Positions 1 to 7,818 of a stretch of 29,956 bases of DNA are shown here, piece by piece; within the stretch, counting starts at the first letter, position 1, and every line of letters starts with the position of its first letter. The position numbers and the translations under genes are program-made. Below the pieces are notes generated by a model. The model saw only the letters and a list, made by a program, of their open reading frames with translations, was not told the origin of the DNA and did not search any database. The DNA comes from BMS3ABIN04 sp965554225 (GTDB lineage Bacteria > Bacteroidota > Ignavibacteria > Ignavibacteriales > Melioribacteraceae): assembly GCA_965554225.1 (NCBI GenBank), contig CBEVZC010000026.1, positions 1 through 29,956 of the forward strand, given 5' to 3'.

Positions 1-806
1 ACGACTTTATTGTTATTGATAAAAAAAACAATCCTTTTTTTAGTGCGGAACCTGAGTTGGTTAAAAAACTTTGTAAAAGGAGAACGGGAATTGGGGCAGA
101 CGGTTTAATCACGATACAGTATGATAGTGAATACGATTTTTCGATGAATTATTTTAATTCAGATGGAACAACCGGTGCATTATGCGGAAATGGAGCAAGA
201 TGCATTATAAAGTATGCATATATTACTAAGCGTTTAAATTCTAACGAAACTAAGTTTTTATTTAATGATGATATTTTTACCGGCATTGTTTTTAACCAAA
301 GCGAGATTGAATTTAATTTACATTCACCGAACGAAATAATACGAAATTTTTATATTGAAATTAATGACCAAAAGTTAAAAGTTAATTATGTAAATGTCGG
401 AACACCTCACGTAGTAATAAAGATATCGGATATTCCCAATGAGTTGGGAAATAATTCTGATGACATTGAGAAAATACCGGTTAATAAATTGGGAAGAAAG
501 ATTAGATATCATAAATATTTTGCTCCTGAAGGAGTAAATGTTAATTTTATTGATGTAAAAAACGGTTCTTTGCTAATTAGAACATACGAGCGTGGTGTGG
601 AAGAAGAAACTCTATCTTGCGGCACGGGAGCGGTTTCATCTGCAATTATTGCATCTTTGAATGAAGGTTTAAACCCGCCGGTAAAATTACTGACTAAAAG
701 CGAAGAATATTTAATGGTTAATTTTGAATTTAATAATGATGAGTTTAATAAGTTATCTTTAACCGGGAATGCTCATGTTATCTATAACGGAGAATTTTTA
801 ATCTAA
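1..806 (+). CDS. dapF: Diaminopimelate epimerase, 5' end cut by window edge
   Basis: Interconverts LL- and meso-diaminopimelate, giving the precursor of lysine and the peptidoglycan cross-link residue; cytosolic. The frame is open from base 3, before any start codon, and already reads NDFIVID, a conserved near-N-terminal DapF segment, so only a few residues are missing. The two catalytic cysteines are visible: one in CGNGARC (codon 183-185) and one in LSCGTGA (codon 618-620). The NSDG and ERGVEEETLSCG motifs and the two-lobed architecture are as expected for the family. A TTG at 57 is open but would remove conserved residues, so it is not the start. The next gene begins 16 bases after the stop. 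Confidence 0.96.
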   Translation, partial: DFIVIDKKNNPFFSAEPELVKKLCKRRTGIGADGLITIQYDSEYDFSMNYFNSDGTTGALCGNGARCIIKYAYITKRLNSNETKFLFNDDIFTGIVFNQSEIEFNLHSPNEIIRNFYIEINDQKLKVNYVNVGTPHVVIKISDIPNELGNNSDDIEKIPVNKLGRKIRYHKYFAPEGVNVNFIDVKNGSLLIRTYERGVEEETLSCGTGAVSSAIIASLNEGLNPPVKLLTKSEEYLMVNFEFNNDEFNKLSLTGNAHVIYNGEFLI

Positions 807-822
807 CTATAAGAGGAGTTAA

Positions 823-1125
823 ATGAGTAGAGTAATCTTTTCAATCCAGTACGACATTTTTCCAGAAAAGAGAAATGATTATGTCAGTGTTATTAAGGAA
901 TTAAAAAATTTGGTTAAGGGAGACGGATTAGATAGTTATTCTGTCTACGAATTTAAAGGAAAGCCAAATTCGTTCGAAGAAATTTATATTTACGATTCAA
1001 AAGAAGCCTGGGAAAATTCCGATGAAAACATTGATGAAAGAGTGGATATTTTAATGACCAAGCTGTCAGATATGATTAAAGAAAAATCAACAAAGTATAA
1101 TACTCTATTTGAACTTGATAGTTAG
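823..1125 (+). CDS. Small dimeric alpha/beta-barrel-like protein, function unknown
   Basis: Encodes 100 residues with no signal peptide or membrane segment. The start is an ATG preceded by AAGAGGAG at good spacing. The pattern of an N-terminal strand (VIFSIQYDIFPEKRNDY), a helix, a strand (YSVYEFKGKPNSFEEIYIYDSKEAWEN) and a C-terminal helix resembles the ferredoxin-like fold of antibiotic-biosynthesis-monooxygenase (ABM) and related dimeric alpha/beta barrels. That assignment is fold-level only; no catalytic residues can be named. It lies between dapF and the PHP gene with short gaps (16 and 23 bases), so co-transcription is likely. Confidence 0.7.
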   Translation: MSRVIFSIQYDIFPEKRNDYVSVIKELKNLVKGDGLDSYSVYEFKGKPNSFEEIYIYDSKEAWENSDENIDERVDILMTKLSDMIKEKSTKYNTLFELDS

Positions 1126-1148
1126 AGTAATAAAGAAAGTGATTTGAT

Positions 1149-2195
1149 ATGTATGAGTATGTCGGCGCAATCCATGTCCATTCGAAGTTTTCGGATGGTT
1201 CCGGAAATGTAAAAGAAATTGCTGAGATAGCAAATATTTCAGGATTAGATTATTTAATACTAACTGATCATAATACCCTAAGAGCAAAAACCGAAGGTTA
1301 CGAAGGGTGGTACGGCAATACCCTTTTGCTTGTTGGCGTTGAAATAAACGATAGAAAAAACCAAAACCATTATTTGGCATTAGGTATAAACGAAACCCTT
1401 TCCACTCGTCTTTCCGCAAAAGAATATGTTAAAAAGGTTAATGAAAAAGGCGGAATTGGTTTTATTGCTCACCCGCATGAAAAACGTTCCTCTATGAAAG
1501 AACATCCTCCTTATCCATGGACGGCATGGGATTCAAAAGATTTTACCGGAATTGAAATTTGGAATCATATGTCAGAATGGATGGAAGGACTGACGGAAAA
1601 AAATAAGTATAGTTATTTTATGCATCCGTTGAAATCAATTAAATCACCTCCTTTAGAAACTTTGAGAGTGTGGGATAAATTGAGCCAAAAAAGAAAAGTT
1701 GTGGGAATTGGCGGTCTGGATGCTCATGCACACAAAGTAAACTTAGTAGGCTTTTTTGAGGTTGAAGTTTTTCCATATAAAGTTTTGTTCAAATCAATAC
1801 GGACACATATTTTAAGCGAAAAAAAAATCAAACCGTCTCGTATAGTAAAAGAAATAGAATCTGCAAAAACGATTATATATGACTCTTTAAAAAATGGCAG
1901 ATGTTTTGTATCCAATTATTACCATGGTGATGCAGCCGGTTTTAGATTTTTTGCTGAATCCGGGAATAGAATTTATAATATGGGCGATTTTTTGAAACTC
2001 TCCGGCAAAGCAAAATTAAGAGTTATTTTACCAAATATAAGCGGTACTATAAATCTAATTAGAAACGGAAGGTTGACCGATACTGTGGAAAATATGGACG
2101 CCGACTTTATTATTAGACGAAAAGGCTCTTACCGGGTTGAAGTTTATTTAAATGGAAACGCCTGGATTTATTCCAATCATATTAGCATTGAGTAA
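1149..2195 (+). CDS. PHP-domain metallohydrolase (CehA/McbA-like)
   Basis: A 348-residue cytosolic metal-dependent hydrolase of the PHP superfamily, expected to cleave phosphoester or related bonds; the substrate is unknown. The metal-binding motifs appear in order: HVHSKFSDG (H9, H11, D16), LTDHN (D40, H41), an IAHPHE segment near residue 112, and GGLDAHAH near residue 194. The last ~80 residues form a separate beta-rich domain ending WIYSNHISIE. That tail (xWIYSNPI-like) is typical of the CehA/McbA-type branch rather than of DNA-polymerase PHP domains. No transport or sugar genes are adjacent to suggest a substrate. The start is an ATG with only a weak AAGAAAG upstream. Confidence 0.85.
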   Translation: MYEYVGAIHVHSKFSDGSGNVKEIAEIANISGLDYLILTDHNTLRAKTEGYEGWYGNTLLLVGVEINDRKNQNHYLALGINETLSTRLSAKEYVKKVNEKGGIGFIAHPHEKRSSMKEHPPYPWTAWDSKDFTGIEIWNHMSEWMEGLTEKNKYSYFMHPLKSIKSPPLETLRVWDKLSQKRKVVGIGGLDAHAHKVNLVGFFEVEVFPYKVLFKSIRTHILSEKKIKPSRIVKEIESAKTIIYDSLKNGRCFVSNYYHGDAAGFRFFAESGNRIYNMGDFLKLSGKAKLRVILPNISGTINLIRNGRLTDTVENMDADFIIRRKGSYRVEVYLNGNAWIYSNHISIE

Positions 2196-2246
2196 TAATA
2201 TTTATTAAATTTGCTGAATAATTTTTAAAATATACAACTAACAAAT

Positions 2247-2945
2247 TTGGGTTATAAAGTGATTGCTAAGAAAAAAAGAATTGCAAAAAAAGAAATTCAG
2301 GAAGATAAGTTAGTTACTTCTCTCTATAAATCACAGGAATTCTTTGAAAAGTATAAACAGCAAATATTTTTTGCTGTTGGAGCATTGGCTGTAATCGTAC
2401 TGGCTTTTGTTTGGTATGCTAATAAAGTAAAGGAAGACAATTTGGAAGCAACAAAAGAATTAGCTAAAATGCTTCCTATTTACGAATCCGGTTCCTACCA
2501 AGAAGCAATTGAAGGCAAACCCGGGACTGATGTTTTAGGGTTAAAACAAATTGTTGAAAACTACGGTAGTACTGAGCAAGGAGAAATTGCAAAAGTGTAT
2601 CTTGCTAATTCGTACTACTATTTGGGAAAGGTTGATGATGCATTGAAGTATTATGAAAGTTATTCCGGAAATAGCAACTTATTTAAAGCTGCTGCCTATG
2701 CGGGAATTGCGAGTTGTAATGAAAGGCAGGGTAATTACGAAGAAGCTGCTAAGTACTTTGAAAAAGCCGCTTCTGTTTCAAAATTTAATGTGCAAAACCC
2801 AAAATATCTTTTAGATAGCGGAATTGATTATATACAAGCACAAAATATTTCCAAAGCAAAAGAAGTATTTGAAAAACTTAAAAATGATTATAAAAAATCA
2901 CCACTACAATCCGAAGTAGAGCGGTATTTAGCTTCAATAAATTAA
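2247..2945 (+). CDS. Membrane-anchored TPR protein (YfgM-like)
   Basis: A 232-residue protein with a very basic N-terminus (KKKRIAKK), one transmembrane helix at about residues 40-58, and a C-terminal region of tetratricopeptide-like helical pairs (roughly 95-225, e.g. LANSYYYLGKVDDALKYYE and GNYEEAAKYFEKA). The arrangement, cytoplasmic tail then helix then TPRs outside, resembles YfgM-type periplasmic scaffolds, but the sequence does not fix a partner. The start is uncertain: TTG at 2247 and an in-frame GTG at 2259 are both possible and neither has a convincing ribosome site. The next gene, with a strong AGGAGG, starts 26 bases downstream. Confidence 0.75.
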   Translation: MGYKVIAKKKRIAKKEIQEDKLVTSLYKSQEFFEKYKQQIFFAVGALAVIVLAFVWYANKVKEDNLEATKELAKMLPIYESGSYQEAIEGKPGTDVLGLKQIVENYGSTEQGEIAKVYLANSYYYLGKVDDALKYYESYSGNSNLFKAAAYAGIASCNERQGNYEEAAKYFEKAASVSKFNVQNPKYLLDSGIDYIQAQNISKAKEVFEKLKNDYKKSPLQSEVERYLASIN

Positions 2946-2971
2946 AAGTATTAACTAACGAGGAGGGAGCA

Positions 2972-4780
2972 ATGAAAAAGAAACTATTATTTCTTTTAGC
3001 TTTTTTATTAACATCAAGTATTGCATTTTCGCAAGTCAGAATATCTACAGCATATAATGTACCGGCTATTAATGAAGATTCATTACTTGCGGGATTAAAC
3101 AGTATTCGTGGTGTATATTATGCTGCGGATCCATTTGGTACCGGGCAATCGGCAATATTAGCCACGAATTATAACAAAAACGGTACAGTAAGTTTATTTG
3201 TAAATACTGGTAACGATTCATTAGAATTAGTTTGGACTTCACCTGTACTAGCGGAAAACGGCGGCGGGTCTACACCTCGTTATCCTTTATTTGCTGACTT
3301 GGATAATGATGGTTTAGTTGAAATACTCTATTACAGCAACGGTAATGGTATTTTAATATACGAATGGGACGGAGTTGCTGGTTCATACAATTTTGGCGAT
3401 AAACCATCTCAAACAATTGGTGCGGGTGTCTTTGAAGGAACGCCGGGGAAAAATGAGTACATGGAGACTTCTGATATTGATGGAGATGGTCAAAATGAAC
3501 TGCTTACTGTAAGCGATGCAGGTTCCGGCAGCAATGATGATGGTTATTACATTATTAGTGCAACCGGTGATTGGTCAACAGGGAATGCCGGATTCTCATC
3601 TTTCAATGTAGAATTCAAACAATTAAGAAGAGATAACGCGAAGTTTGGATTGGGTGGAGGAACTCCTTATGGAATGTTTTCTGCTCAGCTAGACGGTACC
3701 GGATTAAAGGAAATATTGTTACATAATTGGAATTTGAAAAATGTCTCTCCGGTTACTGTTAATGGACCGAATAGCTATTCAATGGCAGACACTTCCAACA
3801 ACCACCAAAATTTGCAATTATCTTCTACGGACGAAGTATCATTAATGGGTGCTTTTGCTTACGATATTGATGGAGATGGGAGAGAGGAAATTTATATGCC
3901 AACTTATAAAACCGGTTATCGTATCGACATGATTCATTATGAAGTTGGTCAAAGTGTGAATGAGATAACAACTGATAATGTTTTTCCGCTTGAATTGATA
4001 AATGGAACCGATACACTTTTTGCTGGATCTTCTTTCGGTTATGGCTATGGCGATATTGATGGTAACGGTAAACCTAATTTATATTTTTCTTCTTCTTATC
4101 CTTCAAATGTTGTAACGGCAGAATTTGAAGGCGGTGATAAAACAGATCCTGATAATTGGCAAATTAGTACACTATACGCTGGTGATTCTACAATTTATAC
4201 AAGTATGACCATAACAGATTCAGCAGGAGTTGTTGATACGACATTTAAGGTACAAACTGCTTTTGTATCTAAAATGTGGGCTAGAAATACTGATTTTGAT
4301 AAAGACGGTTTTGAAGACATGATTCTTCCTTATCAAGCCATAAATGATAGTATAGAAGTCATTACAAAAACATGGGTAGATACTGCGTATGTTGCCGATA
4401 CAACAAATATTCGTAATCCTAAAATTTGGGGCTTAAGAATTTTAGAAGCTACAAATCCAACCGGAGTTAAAGAAAAGAATGTTACAATAGTTACACCCGA
4501 TAATTATGTATTAAATCAGAATTATCCTAATCCGTTTAACCCGACAACTACTATTACTTTCCAACTTCCGTTAGATAAGAGAATTTCTCTAAAAGTTTAT
4601 GATATTTTAGGGAAAGAAGTAAAAACTCTTATAAATAACCAAGATTTAAAGAAGGGTAATCATAAAGTAGTCTGGGACGGTACCGATAATTTCGGCGCTA
4701 AAGTTGCGAGCGGCAATTATATTTATACGCTTAAGTATGGTAATTTTACAAGGTCAATGAAAATGACTTTACTTAAATAA
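2972..4780 (+). CDS. Secreted FG-GAP/VCBS-like repeat protein with T9SS type A sorting domain
   Basis: A 602-residue exported protein. A Sec signal peptide occupies about residues 1-20 (ending SIAFSQ). The body carries calcium-loop motifs of the DxDxDG type at residues ~109, 168, 298, 361 and 441 (DLDNDG, DIDGDG, DIDGDG, DIDGNG, DFDKDG), as in FG-GAP/VCBS beta-propeller repeats. The C-terminus from about residue 510 starts with NYPNPFNP (517-524), continues as a FlgD-like beta-sandwich (LKVYDILGKEVKTL) and ends in a basic KMTLLK. This is the type A sorting domain used for type IX secretion across the outer membrane. The start is an ATG behind AGGAGGG, and a terminator follows at 4808. The ligand or enzymatic role is unknown. 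Confidence 0.9.
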   Translation: MKKKLLFLLAFLLTSSIAFSQVRISTAYNVPAINEDSLLAGLNSIRGVYYAADPFGTGQSAILATNYNKNGTVSLFVNTGNDSLELVWTSPVLAENGGGSTPRYPLFADLDNDGLVEILYYSNGNGILIYEWDGVAGSYNFGDKPSQTIGAGVFEGTPGKNEYMETSDIDGDGQNELLTVSDAGSGSNDDGYYIISATGDWSTGNAGFSSFNVEFKQLRRDNAKFGLGGGTPYGMFSAQLDGTGLKEILLHNWNLKNVSPVTVNGPNSYSMADTSNNHQNLQLSSTDEVSLMGAFAYDIDGDGREEIYMPTYKTGYRIDMIHYEVGQSVNEITTDNVFPLELINGTDTLFAGSSFGYGYGDIDGNGKPNLYFSSSYPSNVVTAEFEGGDKTDPDNWQISTLYAGDSTIYTSMTITDSAGVVDTTFKVQTAFVSKMWARNTDFDKDGFEDMILPYQAINDSIEVITKTWVDTAYVADTTNIRNPKIWGLRILEATNPTGVKEKNVTIVTPDNYVLNQNYPNPFNPTTTITFQLPLDKRISLKVYDILGKEVKTLINNQDLKKGNHKVVWDGTDNFGAKVASGNYIYTLKYGNFTRSMKMTLLK

Positions 4781-4806
4781 GTATTTATATAAATCAATTC
4801 TAAAAA

Positions 4807-4843
4807 GTGCCGGAGTTATCCATATAATAATTCCGGCATTTTC
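4807..4843 (+). terminator. Intrinsic terminator after the T9SS cargo gene
   Basis: A 12-bp stem pairs TGCCGGAGTTAT (4808-4819) with ATAATTCCGGCA (4827-4838), with one G-T wobble and a 7-base loop, followed by TTTT. The A-run before it (4802-4806) can pair with that short T-run, so it could also act in the other direction. It separates the secreted protein gene from the efp operon. Confidence 0.75.
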
Positions 4844-4880
4844 AACTTAAAATATGGTTGATCGTTATAGTTTTGTTAAC

Positions 4881-4909
4881 TTGATTTTAGGTCGGTGTGT
4901 GAGTATATT
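4881..4909 (+). promoter_or_regulatory. Candidate sigma-70-type promoter for efp-accB-accC
   Basis: TTGATT (4881-4886) and TATATT (4904-4909) are separated by exactly 17 bases, downstream of the terminator at 4808 and about 34 bases before the efp start codon. Each hexamer differs from consensus at one or two positions. This is inferred from sequence only. Confidence 0.5.
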
Positions 4910-4942
4910 TTCAATTATTTATTAAAAAATTCCAAAGGTAAA

Positions 4943-5509
4943 ATGGCAGATACATCAGATTTTCGTAACGGTTTAATAATAAAGTTCAAAAACGATTTAT
5001 ATACGATAGTTGATTTTCAACATGTAAAACCGGGTAAAGGCGGAGCCTTTGTTCGTTCAACATTAAAAAATCTTAGGACGGGCAGGGTTTTAGACAATAC
5101 TTTTCGTGCGGGTGAAAAAATTGAACCGGTTAGGGTAGAAAGAAGAAAATATCAATTTTTATATCGAGAACCCGAAGCGTTGGTTCTTATGGATAATGAG
5201 ACATATGAACAGCTTCCCGTCCCAATTAATTTATTTGACGGTGGTGATAGATTCTTAAAAGAGGGTGAAGAGGTTGATTTATTGTTAGACGATAATGACC
5301 AAATAGTAACTGTGGAAATTCCGCTAACCGTTAAACTTAAAGTAGTAGAAACCGATCCGGGCTTTAGAGGAAATACGGCTACAAATGCAGTTAAACCGGC
5401 AAAGGTTGAAACCGGTACAACAGTTAATGTTCCGCTATTTATAAATATTGGAGATGTACTAAAAGTAGATACGAGAACAGGTGAATATTTAGAAAGAGTA
5501 AAAGGTTAA
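4943..5509 (+). CDS. efp: Elongation factor P
   Basis: A 188-residue translation factor that binds the ribosome between P and E sites and relieves stalling at polyproline stretches. The three-domain EF-P length and landmarks are present: KPGKGGAF in domain I, with the loop-tip lysine at K32 that is the usual modification site, YREPEALVLMD in the middle, and the C-terminal signature ETDPGFRGNTAT...KPAKVETG. The start is the ATG at 4943, preceded by AAAGGT. An in-frame GTG 16 codons earlier would add an unconserved extension. No modifying enzyme (EpmA/EpmB) is seen nearby. accB follows after 3 bases. Confidence 0.97.
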   Translation: MADTSDFRNGLIIKFKNDLYTIVDFQHVKPGKGGAFVRSTLKNLRTGRVLDNTFRAGEKIEPVRVERRKYQFLYREPEALVLMDNETYEQLPVPINLFDGGDRFLKEGEEVDLLLDDNDQIVTVEIPLTVKLKVVETDPGFRGNTATNAVKPAKVETGTTVNVPLFINIGDVLKVDTRTGEYLERVKG

Positions 5510-5512
5510 AAA

Positions 5513-5977
5513 ATGGATATTAATTTATTAAAGCGATTAATTCGTATAGTAGAAAAAAGTTCTATTACGGAGTTTACTGTTCAAGAAGGGGAGTTGAAAG
5601 TAAAAATATCAAAAAACGGCAGCCAAGTTATCGGAGTTCCTCAGCAGCCGATTGCAGAAGTTGTTCAGACCACAGCTCAATTAATACCTCAAACCGAACC
5701 GGTAAAAAATACGGATGAAGAAGAATTAGCAGCTAATGTACATGAAATTCGCTCACCTATTGTAGGAACGTTTTACCGGGCACCGGCACCTGATGCCGAT
5801 CCTTATGTCCAAGTGGGTGATAGAATATCCGAAGGGTCAGTACTTTGTATTGTAGAAGCTATGAAACTAATGAACGAGATTGAATCTGATGTTTCGGGTA
5901 AAGTAGTTAAAATCTTAGTTGAAAATGCTACTCCCGTAGAATATAATCAGCCGTTGTTCTTAATTGAAAAAGAATAA
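5513..5977 (+). CDS. accB: Biotin carboxyl carrier protein of acetyl-CoA carboxylase
   Basis: A 154-residue carrier that shuttles carboxyl-biotin between biotin carboxylase and carboxyltransferase in the first step of fatty-acid synthesis. The N-terminal ~40 residues (LLKRLIRIVEKSSITEFTVQEGELKVKI) are the usual AccB dimer-interaction region. A variable linker (~45-80) follows, then the biotinyl domain, with the biotin-accepting lysine K118 in EAMKLMNE. The thumb-containing SPIVGTFYRAPAPDADPY segment identifies an acetyl-CoA carboxylase BCCP. The start is an ATG 3 bases after efp, giving the common efp-accB-accC arrangement. Confidence 0.97.
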   Translation: MDINLLKRLIRIVEKSSITEFTVQEGELKVKISKNGSQVIGVPQQPIAEVVQTTAQLIPQTEPVKNTDEEELAANVHEIRSPIVGTFYRAPAPDADPYVQVGDRISEGSVLCIVEAMKLMNEIESDVSGKVVKILVENATPVEYNQPLFLIEKE

Positions 5978-6004
5978 GATTACAAATTTCAATTTGAGGT
6001 AGTA

Positions 6005-7342
6005 TTGTTCAAAAAAATTCTTATAGCAAACCGGGGGGAAATAGCCCTTAGAATAATAAGAACCTGTAAAGAGCTTGGTGTTAATACCGTAGCGGTTTAT
6101 TCCGAGGCTGATAAAGATTCTTTACATGTACTTTTTGCAGATGAAGCAGTCTGTATTGGTCCTGCAAATAGTCAATTAAGTTATTTGAAGATTCCTGCAT
6201 TAATGGCAGCTGCAGAAGTTACGGGCGCTGATGCAATTCATCCGGGATACGGCTTCTTAGCGGAAAATGCAGAATTCTCGGAAATATGTGAGCAATCCGG
6301 GATTAAATTTATAGGTCCTTCGCCGGATATGATTAACAAGATGGGTGATAAAGCTTTTGCTAAGGAAACTATTAAATCCGTTGGTGTACCTGTTGTTCCC
6401 GGTAGCGATGGAATTGTTAATGATGTTGAAGAAGCAAAAAAGATTGCAGAAGAAATCAGTTATCCGGTAATGCTGAAAGCTACAGCCGGCGGCGGTGGTA
6501 AAGGTATGAGAATTGTCATGGATGAATCCGAGATTGAGAGTAACTTTCAAATGGCAAGTACTGAAGCTGCAGCTGCTTTTAATAACGGCGACCTTTACGT
6601 CGAAAAATTTATTGAAAATCCTCATCATGTAGAGATTCAAGTAATGGGCGATCAATTCGGAAATGTTTTCCAATACGGAGAAAGAGATTGTACTATTCAA
6701 CGGAGGCATCAAAAATTAATTGAAGAATCACCCTCGCCAATCATATCTGATGAAACAAGGAGAAAAATGGGAGAAGCAGCTTTACTTGGAGCAAAAGCTG
6801 TTAATTATGAAGGCGCCGGCACAGTTGAATATGTAGTTGATAAAAATCAAAATTTTTATTTTATGGAAATGAACACTAGAATTCAAGTGGAACATCCCGT
6901 TACTGAGATGGTGAATGATGTTGATTTAATAAAAGAACAAATAAGAGTAGCGGCAGGCGAGAAATTGACAAAACCTTTGCACACTCCTTTTGGACATTGT
7001 ATGGAATTTAGAATAAATGCTGAAGATTTTGAGAATGATTTTAGACCTTCTCCGGGAAAAATTGAAGATTTGCATTTCCCAGGAGGCTTCGGTGTTAGGA
7101 TCGATTCTCATATATATAATAATTATGTAATTTCTCCATTTTACGATTCTATGGTTGCAAAACTAATTGTTTGGGCAGATACTAGAGATGGGGTTATTGT
7201 TAGAGCCAAGCGTGCATTGCAAGAATTTATTGTAGAAGGTATAAAAACAACTGTTCCTTTTCATTTAAGCGTTTTGGAAAATGAACAATTTAAAAACGCT
7301 GATTATGATACATCATTTATTGATAAACTTTTAAATAATTAA
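6005..7342 (+). CDS. accC: Biotin carboxylase of acetyl-CoA carboxylase
   Basis: A 445-residue ATP-grasp enzyme that carboxylates the biotin on AccB using bicarbonate and ATP. It shows the N-terminal KKILIANRGEIALRI, the glycine-rich ATP loop GGGGKGMR (~161-168), the ERDCTIQRRHQKLIEE segment and the catalytic EMNTRIQVEHPVTE, where E288, N290 and R292 fall at the same numbers as in the E. coli enzyme. The length is that of the standalone bacterial subunit. The start is TTG at 6005 with GAGGT 4 bases upstream; no ATG is suitable. Carboxyltransferase genes (accA, accD) are not in the window. Confidence 0.97.
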   Translation: MFKKILIANRGEIALRIIRTCKELGVNTVAVYSEADKDSLHVLFADEAVCIGPANSQLSYLKIPALMAAAEVTGADAIHPGYGFLAENAEFSEICEQSGIKFIGPSPDMINKMGDKAFAKETIKSVGVPVVPGSDGIVNDVEEAKKIAEEISYPVMLKATAGGGGKGMRIVMDESEIESNFQMASTEAAAAFNNGDLYVEKFIENPHHVEIQVMGDQFGNVFQYGERDCTIQRRHQKLIEESPSPIISDETRRKMGEAALLGAKAVNYEGAGTVEYVVDKNQNFYFMEMNTRIQVEHPVTEMVNDVDLIKEQIRVAAGEKLTKPLHTPFGHCMEFRINAEDFENDFRPSPGKIEDLHFPGGFGVRIDSHIYNNYVISPFYDSMVAKLIVWADTRDGVIVRAKRALQEFIVEGIKTTVPFHLSVLENEQFKNADYDTSFIDKLLNN

Positions 7343-7352
7343 GAGGTTAATT

Positions 7353-7733
7353 ATGAATTTTCCCGAAGATGTTAAGTATACAAAAGATCATGAATGGATT
7401 AAGGTCGATGGTAATATTGGCACAATAGGAATTACGGATTTTGCTCAAAGTGAATTAGGTGATATAGTTTATGTTGACGTTGATCCTGACCTAAAAAATA
7501 TTACAGCCGGTGAATCATTCGGTACTATCGAAGCGGTTAAAACCGTTAGTGATATGCTTGCGCCTTGCAATGGTAAAGTTCTTGAGCTGAATCCAAAGCT
7601 TGAAGACGAACCTGAATTGGTTAATCAAGACCCATACGGCGAAGGCTGGATATTGAAGATTGAGTTGGAAAATCTGGACGAAGTGAATGATCTTATGGAT
7701 AGTACTGCTTATCAAGCACAAGTAGGTAGTTAA
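7353..7733 (+). CDS. gcvH: Glycine cleavage system H protein
   Basis: A 126-residue lipoyl carrier that moves the aminomethyl group between the P, T and L proteins of the glycine cleavage system. Signatures are YTKDHEWI near the N-terminus and the lipoyl-lysine motif ESFGTIEAVKTVSDM with K63, followed by the usual NQDPYGEGWILKI. The ATG is preceded by GAGGT, 10 bases after the accC stop, so it probably belongs to the same transcript. No gcvT or gcvP is in view. In organisms without full cleavage activity GcvH can also feed lipoate transfer, which cannot be judged here. Confidence 0.96.
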   Translation: MNFPEDVKYTKDHEWIKVDGNIGTIGITDFAQSELGDIVYVDVDPDLKNITAGESFGTIEAVKTVSDMLAPCNGKVLELNPKLEDEPELVNQDPYGEGWILKIELENLDEVNDLMDSTAYQAQVGS

Positions 7734-7818
7734 TTCTTTATCTCTTTCATACTTTCTGATAGATAACTTTAATAGTTGTTTGATAATCTATTTTAAAATT
7801 TAAATAATTCGAATAAAT

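Noticed and set aside
4895..4942. In-frame GTG upstream extension of efp
   Set aside because: The added residues are not conserved in EF-P, and ATG 4943 has AAAGGT and gives the standard 188-residue length. The extension also overlaps the candidate promoter.
6257..6712. Open frame on the minus strand inside accC
   Set aside because: It is fully covered by the conserved biotin carboxylase; its translation has unusual His/Cys/Phe-rich composition and no start context.
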